A stretch of DNA of 64,000 bases, from positions 81,370 to 145,369 of the forward strand of contig CAZICM010000021.1 of assembly GCA_964537685.1 (NCBI GenBank). Reading direction: 5' to 3'. The first letter of the stretch is position 1, and every line of letters starts with the position of its first letter. Below, one piece after another: positions 1 through 7,883 of this stretch. Origin of the DNA: CAZICM01 sp964537685. Lineage in GTDB: Bacteria; Myxococcota_A; Polyangia; Polyangiales; Polyangiaceae. The notes beneath the pieces are model-generated. The model saw nothing but the letters and a program-made list of their open reading frames with translations, was not told the origin of the DNA and searched no databases. Position numbers and translations under genes: made by a program.

Positions 1-2
1 AC

Positions 3-80
3 GACGAAACCCTCCTGCGTACATGGGTGCACAATGCCTTCACGGCTTCAACCGCCGAAGCTCTGTTCTCCACCCGATAG
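3..80 (+). CDS. C-terminal end of a gene cut by the window edge
   Basis: An open frame runs from the left edge to a TAG at 78-80 and encodes the last 25 residues of something larger, ending in ...AEALFSTR. The composition resembles ordinary coding sequence, but the fragment is too short to assign a family. The 120 bases that follow, up to the permease stop at 201, contain no convincing gene. It could equally be a chance open frame. Confidence 0.3.
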   Translation, partial: DETLLRTWVHNAFTASTAEALFSTR

Positions 81-200
81 CTCCCCATCTTTAAACAATC
101 GCCCATGACCGGTTGCCCTCCCTTCAGCAAAGCCATAAGAGTACCGCCAATCTCATACAATTGCGTCTAAATACCTTCCTATATTCGCCGCCCGATCATT

Positions 201-914
201 TTATTTCGCCATACCAAAAAGCGAAAGCAGCGCACAGCCCAGCAGCGCAAACAACTCAATCCGCTCCGATGTCTGTTCGGCCAAACGCCTTTTCAAACCA
301 ACGCCTATCGCATTACCCCCAACAATAAACAGCGCCAGCAAAAGCGCGTACATAGACAGTTCCCGCGTGTACAGCCCACTCACTCCATACGCAAACAGCC
401 TTCCAATGTGCATCGACAGCGAAGCCAGCGAACAAGTCGCCACATAACGCTCCCCTTTCAGTCCAGCCGCCATCAGAAGAGGCGCCACCAAAATGCCCGC
501 CCCACCCGCCGTCGCCGCAAGCGCGCCAATTCCAAACCCCGCAGGCAGCATCCACACCGGCGAAATCGACAAGCGAATCAGCCCGCGCGACTTGAGCACC
601 GCCAAGATGACCATGCCCACCATCAAGACCTTAATCAAAAGGCCGGGAAGCAGCACCGACACCAAACCTCCCATCACACTCCCAGGCAGCGCGCCCGCCA
701 CATAACGCACAGCCACCGCCCGATCGAGCTTGGCGCGAAACACAAACAAACGGTGCGCATTGCCAAATAAAAGCGCGGGAGCCGTCATCGCGAGCGCCTC
801 ATGAGGCCCGCACAAAAGCGAAAGCGCGAGCACCAACAGCATCCCGCCTCCAAGCCCCGCCACCGTCGTCAGCGTCCCCGCCAACAGCCCAAGCCCAGCC
901 AGCCAAAACAGCAT
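201..914 (-). CDS. TauE/SafE (TSUP) family membrane permease
   Basis: This 237-residue protein is almost entirely hydrophobic, with about seven to eight predicted membrane segments and no soluble domain. The Gly-rich start (GLLAGTLTTVAGLGGGMLL) and the later internal echo (GIGALAATAGGAGILVAPLL) are the two pseudo-repeated halves typical of the TSUP/TauE/SafE family. These proteins move sulfite, sulfonates or other organic anions across the inner membrane. Length is normal for the family. It is transcribed divergently from the LysR regulator at 1000, with an 85-bp gap that must hold both promoters, so that regulator is the likely controller. The substrate cannot be read from sequence. Confidence 0.85.
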   Translation of the reverse strand: MLFWLAGLGLLAGTLTTVAGLGGGMLLVLALSLLCGPHEALAMTAPALLFGNAHRLFVFRAKLDRAVAVRYVAGALPGSVMGGLVSVLLPGLLIKVLMVGMVILAVLKSRGLIRLSISPVWMLPAGFGIGALAATAGGAGILVAPLLMAAGLKGERYVATCSLASLSMHIGRLFAYGVSGLYTRELSMYALLLALFIVGGNAIGVGLKRRLAEQTSERIELFALLGCALLSLFGMAK

Positions 915-999
915 ATCGAGCCTCCTCTTCTGGCTTGTCTAGGCGCCGGCGATTTATCCGTCCAATCGATTATTAAAAAGGATATCATCAGCATCACTT

Positions 1000-1917
1000 A
1001 TGGTTGAAGGACTGCGCCACTTCCTGCTCATCGCCGAACATCAAACCTTCACGCGGGCCGCTCACCGCGCGCATCTATCGCAGCCTGCGCTCACCGCATC
1101 GATTCAAAAACTGGAGCACGAGCTGGGTGCCCTGCTCTTTGTCCGGGGACGCACAGGCGCCGAACTCACAGCCGCAGGCGCCGCGCTCTTACCCAAAGCG
1201 CGCGCGGTGATTTCATCGCTTGAAGACGCTCGCCGCACCGTGCTCGAGATTCAGGGCCTTGGCTCGGGCGAAGTGAGGCTGGGCGCAGGAGCGACGGCCT
1301 GCACCTATTTATTGCCGCCGTTGCTCGCCTCATTTCGCTCGGCGCATCCTGGCATCCGATTCTTGCTCCGCGAGGCGACGACCCCCGACGTGCTCTTCGC
1401 GCTCGAGACAGGAGAACTCGATCTCGGCCTCGTCACATCTCCCCAAGGCGAATATTGGTACACCGACGAATTGATTCTGATCGCATCTCCTTCGCTATTG
1501 AAGGAATACACCATGAAATTGAAAGGCAAAGGAGAACCCGCGCTTCCGCCGTTCATCACCTTTGGAAAAGGCTCTACGACCCGGCATCATGTGGATCAGC
1601 ATTTTCCATCGGCATCCATTGTGATGGAATTGGGAAGCATCGCGGCCGTAAAGGCCAATGTGAGAGCGGGCATTGGTATTGCGCTGGTCAGCCGCCACGC
1701 CGTTGAAAACGATTTAGCGCTGGGACGCCTCGCAAAATTTCCTCATCCCAAGACGCCCATCGCAAGGCCATTGCATTTGATTCACCGCGGAAAAGAAAGG
1801 CTTTCGCCTGCATCCGCCGCATTTAGGGAATTGATGCTCTCATCGCGGCCCAAGGATTTTCGCCGCGATTCAAAGCCGCCGCGCAAAGCGAAGACCAAGA
1901 ACAAAAGCCGCGCCTAG
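1000..1917 (+). CDS. LysR-family transcriptional regulator
   Basis: A 305-residue protein with an N-terminal winged helix-turn-helix (residues about 2-60; TRAAHRAHLSQPALTASIQKLE is the recognition region) and a LysR substrate-binding domain (about 90-280; GEVRLGAGATACTYLLPPLL begins it). It is expected to bind a small effector and regulate the divergent TauE/SafE permease, the usual LysR arrangement. The GELDLGLVTSP segment is the typical hinge-side strand of the effector domain. The C-terminal 25 residues are Lys/Arg-rich and extend past the usual family end. Its stop overlaps the convergent beta-helix gene by 4 bp. Confidence 0.9.
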   Translation: MVEGLRHFLLIAEHQTFTRAAHRAHLSQPALTASIQKLEHELGALLFVRGRTGAELTAAGAALLPKARAVISSLEDARRTVLEIQGLGSGEVRLGAGATACTYLLPPLLASFRSAHPGIRFLLREATTPDVLFALETGELDLGLVTSPQGEYWYTDELILIASPSLLKEYTMKLKGKGEPALPPFITFGKGSTTRHHVDQHFPSASIVMELGSIAAVKANVRAGIGIALVSRHAVENDLALGRLAKFPHPKTPIARPLHLIHRGKERLSPASAAFRELMLSSRPKDFRRDSKPPRKAKTKNKSRA

Positions 1918-3494
1918 CCCTTGGGTGCCGCGCGTCTTGATCGGCGCGCAACCGCTCCCCAGATACCGGCCGCCATCGCCAGAATGCCCGCAAACGAAGC
2001 CTCTTTCGAACCCGCGCTCCGGCACGAACAGCCTCCCTCATCGCCCGAATCACCTCCGCTGGACGACGCGGCTCCGCCTCCTCCTCCTCCTCCTCCCCCA
2101 ACGCCCGATGAAGCGCCTCCACTGCCCTGCGAACCTCCGCCCGCGCCCGTTCCACTTCCGCAATTGCCCCGCGGCGCCTTTATTTCTCCGGCCAGCTTCC
2201 ATCCCGGATTCATTCCAGAACCCGCATAAGCCCCGCGAAAAGTCTTATCGCCCTTATTCACACCATTAAAATCGCAGCCATAATCCGATTCATTGCTAAA
2301 TGCCGACAAATCGATCGCATTGCCATTGGCCTTCCCCGCCATAGGATAAAAATCCATTGAACCCAGCGCCGCCGAAGGCGAATTCACATACATCGGCGCA
2401 TTGGCCGCAGAATCGCTGATATTGTCGCCCATCATCGCAATCGTTCCCTCAACCGGCGAATCAGCGAAAATTAAATTGCCCAACACGATCGAATTCTCCA
2501 TCGCCGCATTCCCAAGGACGATGCCCCGTTTTGCCGAATAAATCGTATTGTTGTACACATGCGCGAGCTTGAGCGCAAAACCATCGTGATCGCGCAGATT
2601 CACCGCCAAATCGGCCACATCCACAAAAATATTATCGTGTATGGACACCCTTCCCGCCGCCTGCAGCAACGCTTCATTCATATTGTGAACAAATAAATTG
2701 CCATACACCTCGGCCATACTTCCCGCGCCTGGACCAGAATCGGGAAAGGCACCGACAAATAAATTAGGCCGCACACCATCGGGACTCGGCTGATCGTTTT
2801 TTATAAATACATTATCGCGAATAATCGTTTTCGCATCAGCCTTGGGCAGCGCTGGATGATCCGGCCATGGATTCTGATTTTTTATTTGCATATTGTATCC
2901 GATCGTATTCTTGATCAGATTATTTTCAATCACACCGCCCACAAATGGATCGGCATAATTGGAATTGCCCAAATACAAACCCGTGCCCGCCCCATCGATT
3001 ATATTGCGGCGCACAATCCAGCCAAAAGTCGGGGTCTTCGTCGAAATCGCCACCGTCTGCTGCGAGCCGCCCTGCCCGACAAACATACAATCTTCAATCG
3101 TAATATGATGAACGGTATTGTTCAGGCCATCCTTAGCACTCACACCAAATACACCCGGAATGCCCTTACCATCGACCGTAATGCCACGCACGGCGACATA
3201 ACTTGAGTTTTTAATTTCGACCGTATTGCAGCAAGCATTGCCTTCAAATACGGCAGGCTGACCGCCTTTGGGCCCGGAAATCGTAATCCAGGCATTCTCG
3301 CTGCCATTGAGATTGGTGATATTCAAGCCCTGGGTATAGACGCCCGGCGCAAGATTCAGCGTATCGCCGGGTTTAAGCGTCGAAAGAACGCCCGTGTAAT
3401 TCGAGGGATCGGCATCGGCGGCCAATAGGGGCGCCGCCTCAAGAACCAGGGTAAACAGAAGAGGAACTGAAATGAAATAAGCCGTTTTTCGCAT
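1914..3494 (-). CDS. Right-handed beta-helix surface protein with MYXO-CTERM tail
   Basis: The 526-residue protein begins with a signal peptide (LLFTLVLEAAPLLA) and then shows repeated short strands rich in Asn, Ile and Gly (NNLIKNT, DNVFIKND, GNLFVHN, DNIFVDVA, NNTIYSA, GNLIFAD). This pattern matches parallel beta-helix proteins such as chondroitinase-B-like polysaccharide lyases. A Gly/Ser linker (about 450-490) leads to GGCSCRSAG, a hydrophobic stretch and an Arg cluster, which together form a MYXO-CTERM sorting signal. The protein is therefore probably exported and anchored at the outer surface. The opening segment on residues about 35-75 (TLKPGDTLNLAPGVYTQ) is the usual start of this fold. 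Whether it is a lyase or a binding protein is not resolved; I could not identify catalytic residues. Confidence 0.8.
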   Translation of the reverse strand: MRKTAYFISVPLLFTLVLEAAPLLAADADPSNYTGVLSTLKPGDTLNLAPGVYTQGLNITNLNGSENAWITISGPKGGQPAVFEGNACCNTVEIKNSSYVAVRGITVDGKGIPGVFGVSAKDGLNNTVHHITIEDCMFVGQGGSQQTVAISTKTPTFGWIVRRNIIDGAGTGLYLGNSNYADPFVGGVIENNLIKNTIGYNMQIKNQNPWPDHPALPKADAKTIIRDNVFIKNDQPSPDGVRPNLFVGAFPDSGPGAGSMAEVYGNLFVHNMNEALLQAAGRVSIHDNIFVDVADLAVNLRDHDGFALKLAHVYNNTIYSAKRGIVLGNAAMENSIVLGNLIFADSPVEGTIAMMGDNISDSAANAPMYVNSPSAALGSMDFYPMAGKANGNAIDLSAFSNESDYGCDFNGVNKGDKTFRGAYAGSGMNPGWKLAGEIKAPRGNCGSGTGAGGGSQGSGGASSGVGGGGGGGGGAASSSGGDSGDEGGCSCRSAGSKEASFAGILAMAAGIWGAVARRSRRAAPKG

Positions 3495-3533
3495 GGGGCG
3501 ATTCTATCCCGAATCTACCCCGTGCAGCGCGCT

Positions 3534-4151
3534 TTATTGAGCCTTGCGCTTAAAGATTAAATTGATTTTCTTTTTAGGATCAAACATCGACAGCGTTCCA
3601 TCTTCTTTAATGGACACAGGCACGGTCATATCGCCTTTAATATCTTTTTTCGCCACCAAATCTTTAACGGGCTTCACCGTAAGAACCCCGTTTTCCTCTT
3701 TCACAACTTCATACTTCATTTGGGCTTCGATTTTCTCGCCCACCCACGACGTATATGTGTCCGCCGTCAATTCAATCCATTCCTTGGCCGAGGCCGCTTC
3801 AATTTCCTTCATCAGCTTTTGAAATTTCGCCTCGTCTTTACCGGCTTTTTTGCGCGCTTCCGCCTCATGGAAGGCCCTCGCTTCGCCCGTCAGATCAAAT
3901 TGCCATTTGCCCACCACCTGCTCCTTCAAAGGCTTGGGCGGAGGAGGCGGCTCGGGCGCAGGCGCAGGCGCGGCGGCAGGCGCCGAAGCCACGGCACTTG
4001 GAGCCGGTTCTGCGGTCTTTACAGGCTGAGGATCGGGCGGAGGCGGCACGGCCGGCGGCGCCTCGGGCGGAGGCGGCTCACCGCACGCAGCCAATACAAC
4101 CAAAACACATCCTAATCCAATCGAGATTTTATTCTTTATTGCTGAAGGCAT
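3534..4151 (-). CDS. Lipoprotein with Pro-rich linker, unknown function
   Basis: I start this 205-residue protein at the ATG at 4151 because AGGGAGA lies just upstream and the product then opens with a clean lipoprotein signal (GLGCVLVVLAACGEPP). A Pro/Ala-rich linker fills residues about 27-85 and would span part of the periplasm. The C-terminal part (about 90-205) starts GKWQFDLTGEARAFHEAEARKK and is a small alpha+beta domain whose strands (GVLTVKPVKDL, EDGTLSMFDP) resemble lipocalin-like or 'WxF' sensing domains seen in other myxobacterial lipoproteins. I do not recognise a named family. The upstream TVP38 gene is 43 bp away on the same strand. Confidence 0.7.
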   Translation of the reverse strand: MPSAIKNKISIGLGCVLVVLAACGEPPPPEAPPAVPPPPDPQPVKTAEPAPSAVASAPAAAPAPAPEPPPPPKPLKEQVVGKWQFDLTGEARAFHEAEARKKAGKDEAKFQKLMKEIEAASAKEWIELTADTYTSWVGEKIEAQMKYEVVKEENGVLTVKPVKDLVAKKDIKGDMTVPVSIKEDGTLSMFDPKKKINLIFKRKAQ

Positions 4152-4194
4152 TGCAGATCTCCCTGCCCGGTTCCCCTTCATAAAAGGCCCCAGG

Positions 4195-4866
4195 CTACTT
4201 TTGCTGAACCAACTTCCTGGCCAATACGTAGGTGCCCCCCATGGCCAGCGCGACAACACCGAGCATGATCCAAAACATGGTGCTGCCCGGCTTGAGCAAT
4301 GAATCGCCGACGAATGAATAAAGAACGGCGCCGGGAATCAGACCTAACACCGTGCCCGCCGTAAATGCAAGGGGGCGCACCCCCGCAGCCCCCGCCGCAT
4401 AATTCACAAGGGTGTAATGCGCTATCGGACACATCCGGAGCAATGCGATCGTTATCGCACCCTGTTTTTGGGCGAGCAAATGAACAATGGCGCGGGCCTT
4501 GGGCCGGGCTTCAAGCATTCCCGCAATCCATGCCCTCGCGGCACTCCTCGCAATGGCAAAGCAAATCAGCGCGCTCGCCGTATCGGCAAACAAAGACAAA
4601 ACAATACCCAGCCCAGGCCCATACAGCGCGCCCGCCGCAACCAAACCCCATACCCTCGGCATCCAAAGAAATTGCAATACGATAACAGCGCCCACATAGA
4701 CCAGCATTCCCTGCGGGCCTGCTTTCCTAGCAAAATCAATCAGGATTTCAGGCTTAATCCAACCCTTGGCCAATAAAAATGCACACAATGCGGCCGTGAG
4801 CCCAAACAATACAAAGAGCGCGATGACGCGAAGCGGAAGACGGGATTTGGGCGTTTCGTCGGCCAT
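4195..4866 (-). CDS. TVP38/TMEM64 (VTT/DedA-like) membrane protein
   Basis: The 223-residue protein has about five to six membrane segments. Residues about 50-180 hold the VTT domain: an N-terminal reentrant-like stretch (LVYVGAVIVLQFLWMPRV), the Gly-rich LVAAGALYGPGLGIVLS, and the characteristic LLRMCPIAHYTLVNYAAG, which aligns with the TVP38 F/LR.xP..P....N...G signature. These proteins act in inner-membrane lipid or envelope homeostasis, and the family is linked to phospholipid scrambling. I use the ATG at 4866; a TTG nine bases upstream is possible and neither has a strong ribosome-binding site. The gene precedes the lipoprotein at 3534 on the same strand. Confidence 0.8.
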   Translation of the reverse strand: MADETPKSRLPLRVIALFVLFGLTAALCAFLLAKGWIKPEILIDFARKAGPQGMLVYVGAVIVLQFLWMPRVWGLVAAGALYGPGLGIVLSLFADTASALICFAIARSAARAWIAGMLEARPKARAIVHLLAQKQGAITIALLRMCPIAHYTLVNYAAGAAGVRPLAFTAGTVLGLIPGAVLYSFVGDSLLKPGSTMFWIMLGVVALAMGGTYVLARKLVQQK

Positions 4867-4903
4867 GAAAAACAACGGGGAAACAAATACAATCGAATTT
4901 ATA

Positions 4904-6151
4904 TTATTTACAGCAGAATGTCACGGGCCCCTGCGTATTCACGCTGCCCGTAGGCTGTCCTCCCGAGGCCGGACAGCTTGCATTGGCAACCGGATTCATG
5001 GTGCTCACCGACCAAGTGCTGTTGACGCTGTTTTCAAGCAGCGCCGTCACGTTTTTGCATTGATTGGAATTCACCGGAATGGGCTGGTCATTCCCGCCGG
5101 CCGCGCAATTATCTAAATCGTTAAAGGTATAGCCACCCGCACAATTCAGATTGGAATCACCGCACGCGCAAGCCGAGCATCCCCGCGTATCCGTACCATC
5201 CGTAAAGGCATCAATCACATTCGAGTATCCAGCCGGGCACGCTTTCGAAGCACCATCCTGTTTAATGCATACGCTCTCCGTTGGTGTTGGATTCACCGCT
5301 TTGGGAATACAGACTTGGCCATTGCCGCATCCACCGCCCGCCTCTAGAATATCACAGGCGCTCACCTGGCTTTGCCATGTCTCTTTATTCGGGAAATCGG
5401 TGGCCGAAGGCGTGCAGCTCCCTTTTGTTAGCACCTGGCCGGGCGTGGAAATTAAACACGATAATGTTCCAGTAAAACCCAATAAATTGCTCGGCTTATT
5501 GCAGGCTGCATTCTGAAGAGACGGCGTCCAATCCGTTCCATTTCCAATAGCGACCATGCAATTGGTAACGCCCGACCAGCAGGTCATTTGAGCCGGCGAA
5601 CACGAGGCGCCCATCACATCGCCGCAGGTGCAGGCCGAGCATTGAGCATCGCCCGCAGGGCCCGCAAAATAATTCTCGGGCGCCTGCCCATTATCGCACA
5701 TTGCGGGCGCGGGCGATGGAAACGCCGCCGTATCAACGCGCATCGGCCCGGCCCAGCCCATAGGCGCCGCATCCACGCATTCAAAACCAGGCTGACAATC
5801 GGAATCCGCGCAATCAACGGCACCATCACCATCATTATCATTGCCATCGGTACAGTTTTCAGGCCCCGTCATATTGCCGCCCGTGCCTAAACCGCCTCCG
5901 CTGCCCATTCCCGAGCTCGAGCCCGACGTAGATGAACCGCCGCCCCCGCCCGAGCTGCTTCCCGATGCCGATCCCGATGAGGACGCCCCAGATGTCGACG
6001 AACCCGCCGCCGGCCCGTTTTCAGGCTGAAGAACGGCGTCCACATCATCGCTGAGGCTGCACGCGAAGACACTCGCGCCCGACAATACCAGAAACGCCGC
6101 AAGCGCCGGCGCAGCCTTTAAGCCCTTTCGAATCGACTCAATCCTTCGCAT
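4904..6151 (-). CDS. Cys-rich lipoprotein with MopE-type Asp/Cys motif
   Basis: A 415-residue lipoprotein. The ATG at 6151 has GAGGTGG upstream and gives a signal peptide ending in ...GASVFAC. Residues about 35-95 are a Ser/Gly linker. Next comes NCTDGNDNDGDGAVDCADS, the MopE/'putative metal-binding' motif common in myxobacterial surface proteins. The rest has about two dozen cysteines in CxCG patterns (CSACTCGD, CSACACGD), probably disulfide-bonded. The two CSAC.CGD blocks at about 175 and 325 suggest an internal duplication of a Cys-rich domain. The protein is likely surface-exposed on the outer membrane; its function is unknown. About 270 bases without a gene separate it from the divergent gene at 6419. 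Confidence 0.75.
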   Translation of the reverse strand: MRRIESIRKGLKAAPALAAFLVLSGASVFACSLSDDVDAVLQPENGPAAGSSTSGASSSGSASGSSSGGGGGSSTSGSSSGMGSGGGLGTGGNMTGPENCTDGNDNDGDGAVDCADSDCQPGFECVDAAPMGWAGPMRVDTAAFPSPAPAMCDNGQAPENYFAGPAGDAQCSACTCGDVMGASCSPAQMTCWSGVTNCMVAIGNGTDWTPSLQNAACNKPSNLLGFTGTLSCLISTPGQVLTKGSCTPSATDFPNKETWQSQVSACDILEAGGGCGNGQVCIPKAVNPTPTESVCIKQDGASKACPAGYSNVIDAFTDGTDTRGCSACACGDSNLNCAGGYTFNDLDNCAAGGNDQPIPVNSNQCKNVTALLENSVNSTWSVSTMNPVANASCPASGGQPTGSVNTQGPVTFCCK

Positions 6152-6391
6152 GACCACCTCACGCTCACCAAAAAGCATGTCCACACTACGCCTTATCGGC
6201 GGCTGAGAAAAGATTCCTGAGCACAGCCTGCCATTTCAATCATTCAGTAAATAAATCCGCGCAAAGCCCCGGTCCGCCGTTCCCCACCCGGATCTTCCCC
6301 GCACCAGCCCATTCTTTTATTTTAAAATGCCCCGCATTAAAAACTGCCCATTTAAAGCTATTTTTATTTTCGCGGGACCCCGCTGGAATCG

Positions 6392-6404
6392 GCACACAAT
6401 GTGC
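6392..6404 (+). promoter_or_regulatory. Perfect 5-3-5 palindrome overlapping a sigma-54-like promoter match
   Basis: GCACACAATGTGC is a perfect inverted repeat (GCACA, 3-nt spacer, TGTGC). With the preceding G it also fits the sigma-54 spacing: GG at 6391-6392 and GC at 6403-6404 with ten bases between. It sits 15 bp before the ATG at 6419, so a sigma-54 start would leave an almost leaderless message. An operator is at least as likely. The rest of the 6152-6418 gap is AT-richer and shows no gene. Confidence 0.3.
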
Positions 6405-6418
6405 TTTGAATTACGCGC

Positions 6419-7771
6419 ATGAATACATCCCAAACCAGAATCCTTCGCAATATTCTTTCTCTTGTTGGCCTCGGCCTCATGTCCGCACTCAGCGCGATGG
6501 CCTGCATTGGAGGCGACGATACAGCGGGTGAGGATGTCAATTCTCAATCGGGCACCGTCGACAAAACAAATGTCGACATGGCCGATTATGTAATGGCAAG
6601 CTGCGATAAAGCGAGCCCCGCGTGGCAAATTGGCTCCGAACAATTCCGCGCGGTTCCCATGGGCGTAAAAGACGGCGTGGGAAGGCTGGCCATTGTAAAA
6701 AGCAGCGACGGCAGCGGATTCGAAGAGTGGTACATCGACTCCCAATGGATTCGAATCCGATCGGATACAACCTGGGCTTATGAGCGAAGCGCCGGAGGCG
6801 CCTGGTGCGATGTCAAATGCGGCGACAACGGCTTCGACAATTGCCAGCAGCGCTGGAACACCAACGCGAGCGATCCTCTAAACGGCTTAAATCCAAGCTC
6901 GCCCTGGGCCTACACCATTTATCACGAGCCCGGCAGGCTCGATTTAGCCGCGGCCTGGATGCCAAGAAAAATGGCGCTGCCTTTCGGCGGCGAATACAAA
7001 TTCACCACGTCGACCGAAATTAAAGGTGCGGAACGCAATACATGTTCCCAATGCTATGTGAATTTCGGAACCAAACCCGGCCAATCCGTTTCCCGCACCG
7101 TGGTCGCGCGGCGTTATGCCAAATGGAATGGCTTTGATGATGTCGTTCATTTGCGCGTCGAAAGCGGCCCAGGCGCCGGCGAACAATATTTTTATAGCCG
7201 GGGAAAGGGCTGGATCGGATTTAACGATCGGGTGGCCTCACAGCAGGTCAACAGCAATACATTGCCCAATTTCGGTTGTATGAACTTCCAACAGGGTAGT
7301 ATTTGTTCCGTCACCGGCAGCGCAAGCCCGCCGGCCCCCGCGCCCACCCCCACGCCGACCACAACCCAAGATCCGCCGCCTCCTCCGCCTCCTCCGCCCG
7401 GGACCTGCGAATGCAGAAACGATGTCGACAATTATTGTCTTTATCCAAAAAACACGGCGAATTGCGCAATGACAGCGCCCGGCGGATATTGCGATCCCAA
7501 TGGCGACGGCGATTTTGGCGATGCCGACTGGGTGCGCGGCTACAACGAATATCACACCAATTGCCCGGGCGGCGGCGATCCTCCTCCGCCCCCTCCGCCC
7601 ACGCCCTGCGAATGCAAGACCAATGTGGACAATTATTGTTTATACCCTGTCAATACGCCGAATTGTCCCATGACCGCGGCGGGCGGATATTGCGATCCCA
7701 ACGGCGACGGCAGCTTCAATGATGCCGACTGGGTAAAGGGCTATAACGAATATCACACCAATTGCCTTTAA
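6419..7771 (+). CDS. Lipoprotein with two dockerin-like Cys-rich C-terminal repeats
   Basis: The 450-residue protein starts with a lipoprotein signal (GLMSALSAMAC). Residues about 60-290 form a folded domain of unknown family with several Trp and Cys residues. A Pro-rich linker follows, then two near-identical repeats of about 50 residues (about 340-385 and 405-450) separated by a second Pro linker. Each repeat reads CEC..NVDNYCLYP..T.NC.MTA.GGYCDPNGDG..., then DADWV.GYNEYHTNC. The DPNGDG.F.DADW.. segment has the spacing of a dockerin or EF-hand calcium loop (D.N.DG.....D), here framed by six cysteines. I infer calcium-stabilised, disulfide-bonded modules that bind a partner or surface. No ribosome-binding site is obvious upstream of the ATG. 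Confidence 0.75.
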   Translation: MNTSQTRILRNILSLVGLGLMSALSAMACIGGDDTAGEDVNSQSGTVDKTNVDMADYVMASCDKASPAWQIGSEQFRAVPMGVKDGVGRLAIVKSSDGSGFEEWYIDSQWIRIRSDTTWAYERSAGGAWCDVKCGDNGFDNCQQRWNTNASDPLNGLNPSSPWAYTIYHEPGRLDLAAAWMPRKMALPFGGEYKFTTSTEIKGAERNTCSQCYVNFGTKPGQSVSRTVVARRYAKWNGFDDVVHLRVESGPGAGEQYFYSRGKGWIGFNDRVASQQVNSNTLPNFGCMNFQQGSICSVTGSASPPAPAPTPTPTTTQDPPPPPPPPPGTCECRNDVDNYCLYPKNTANCAMTAPGGYCDPNGDGDFGDADWVRGYNEYHTNCPGGGDPPPPPPPTPCECKTNVDNYCLYPVNTPNCPMTAAGGYCDPNGDGSFNDADWVKGYNEYHTNCL

Positions 7772-7883
7772 ATAAAAATCCCGCGCTCCAATCCCTGCCC
7801 TTCCCGCCCCATCAATAAAATCAAATTATATAAACCAACGATCAGCGGTTGACGCGGCTCGCTGTCCTAGGCTTGCTGCTGCC

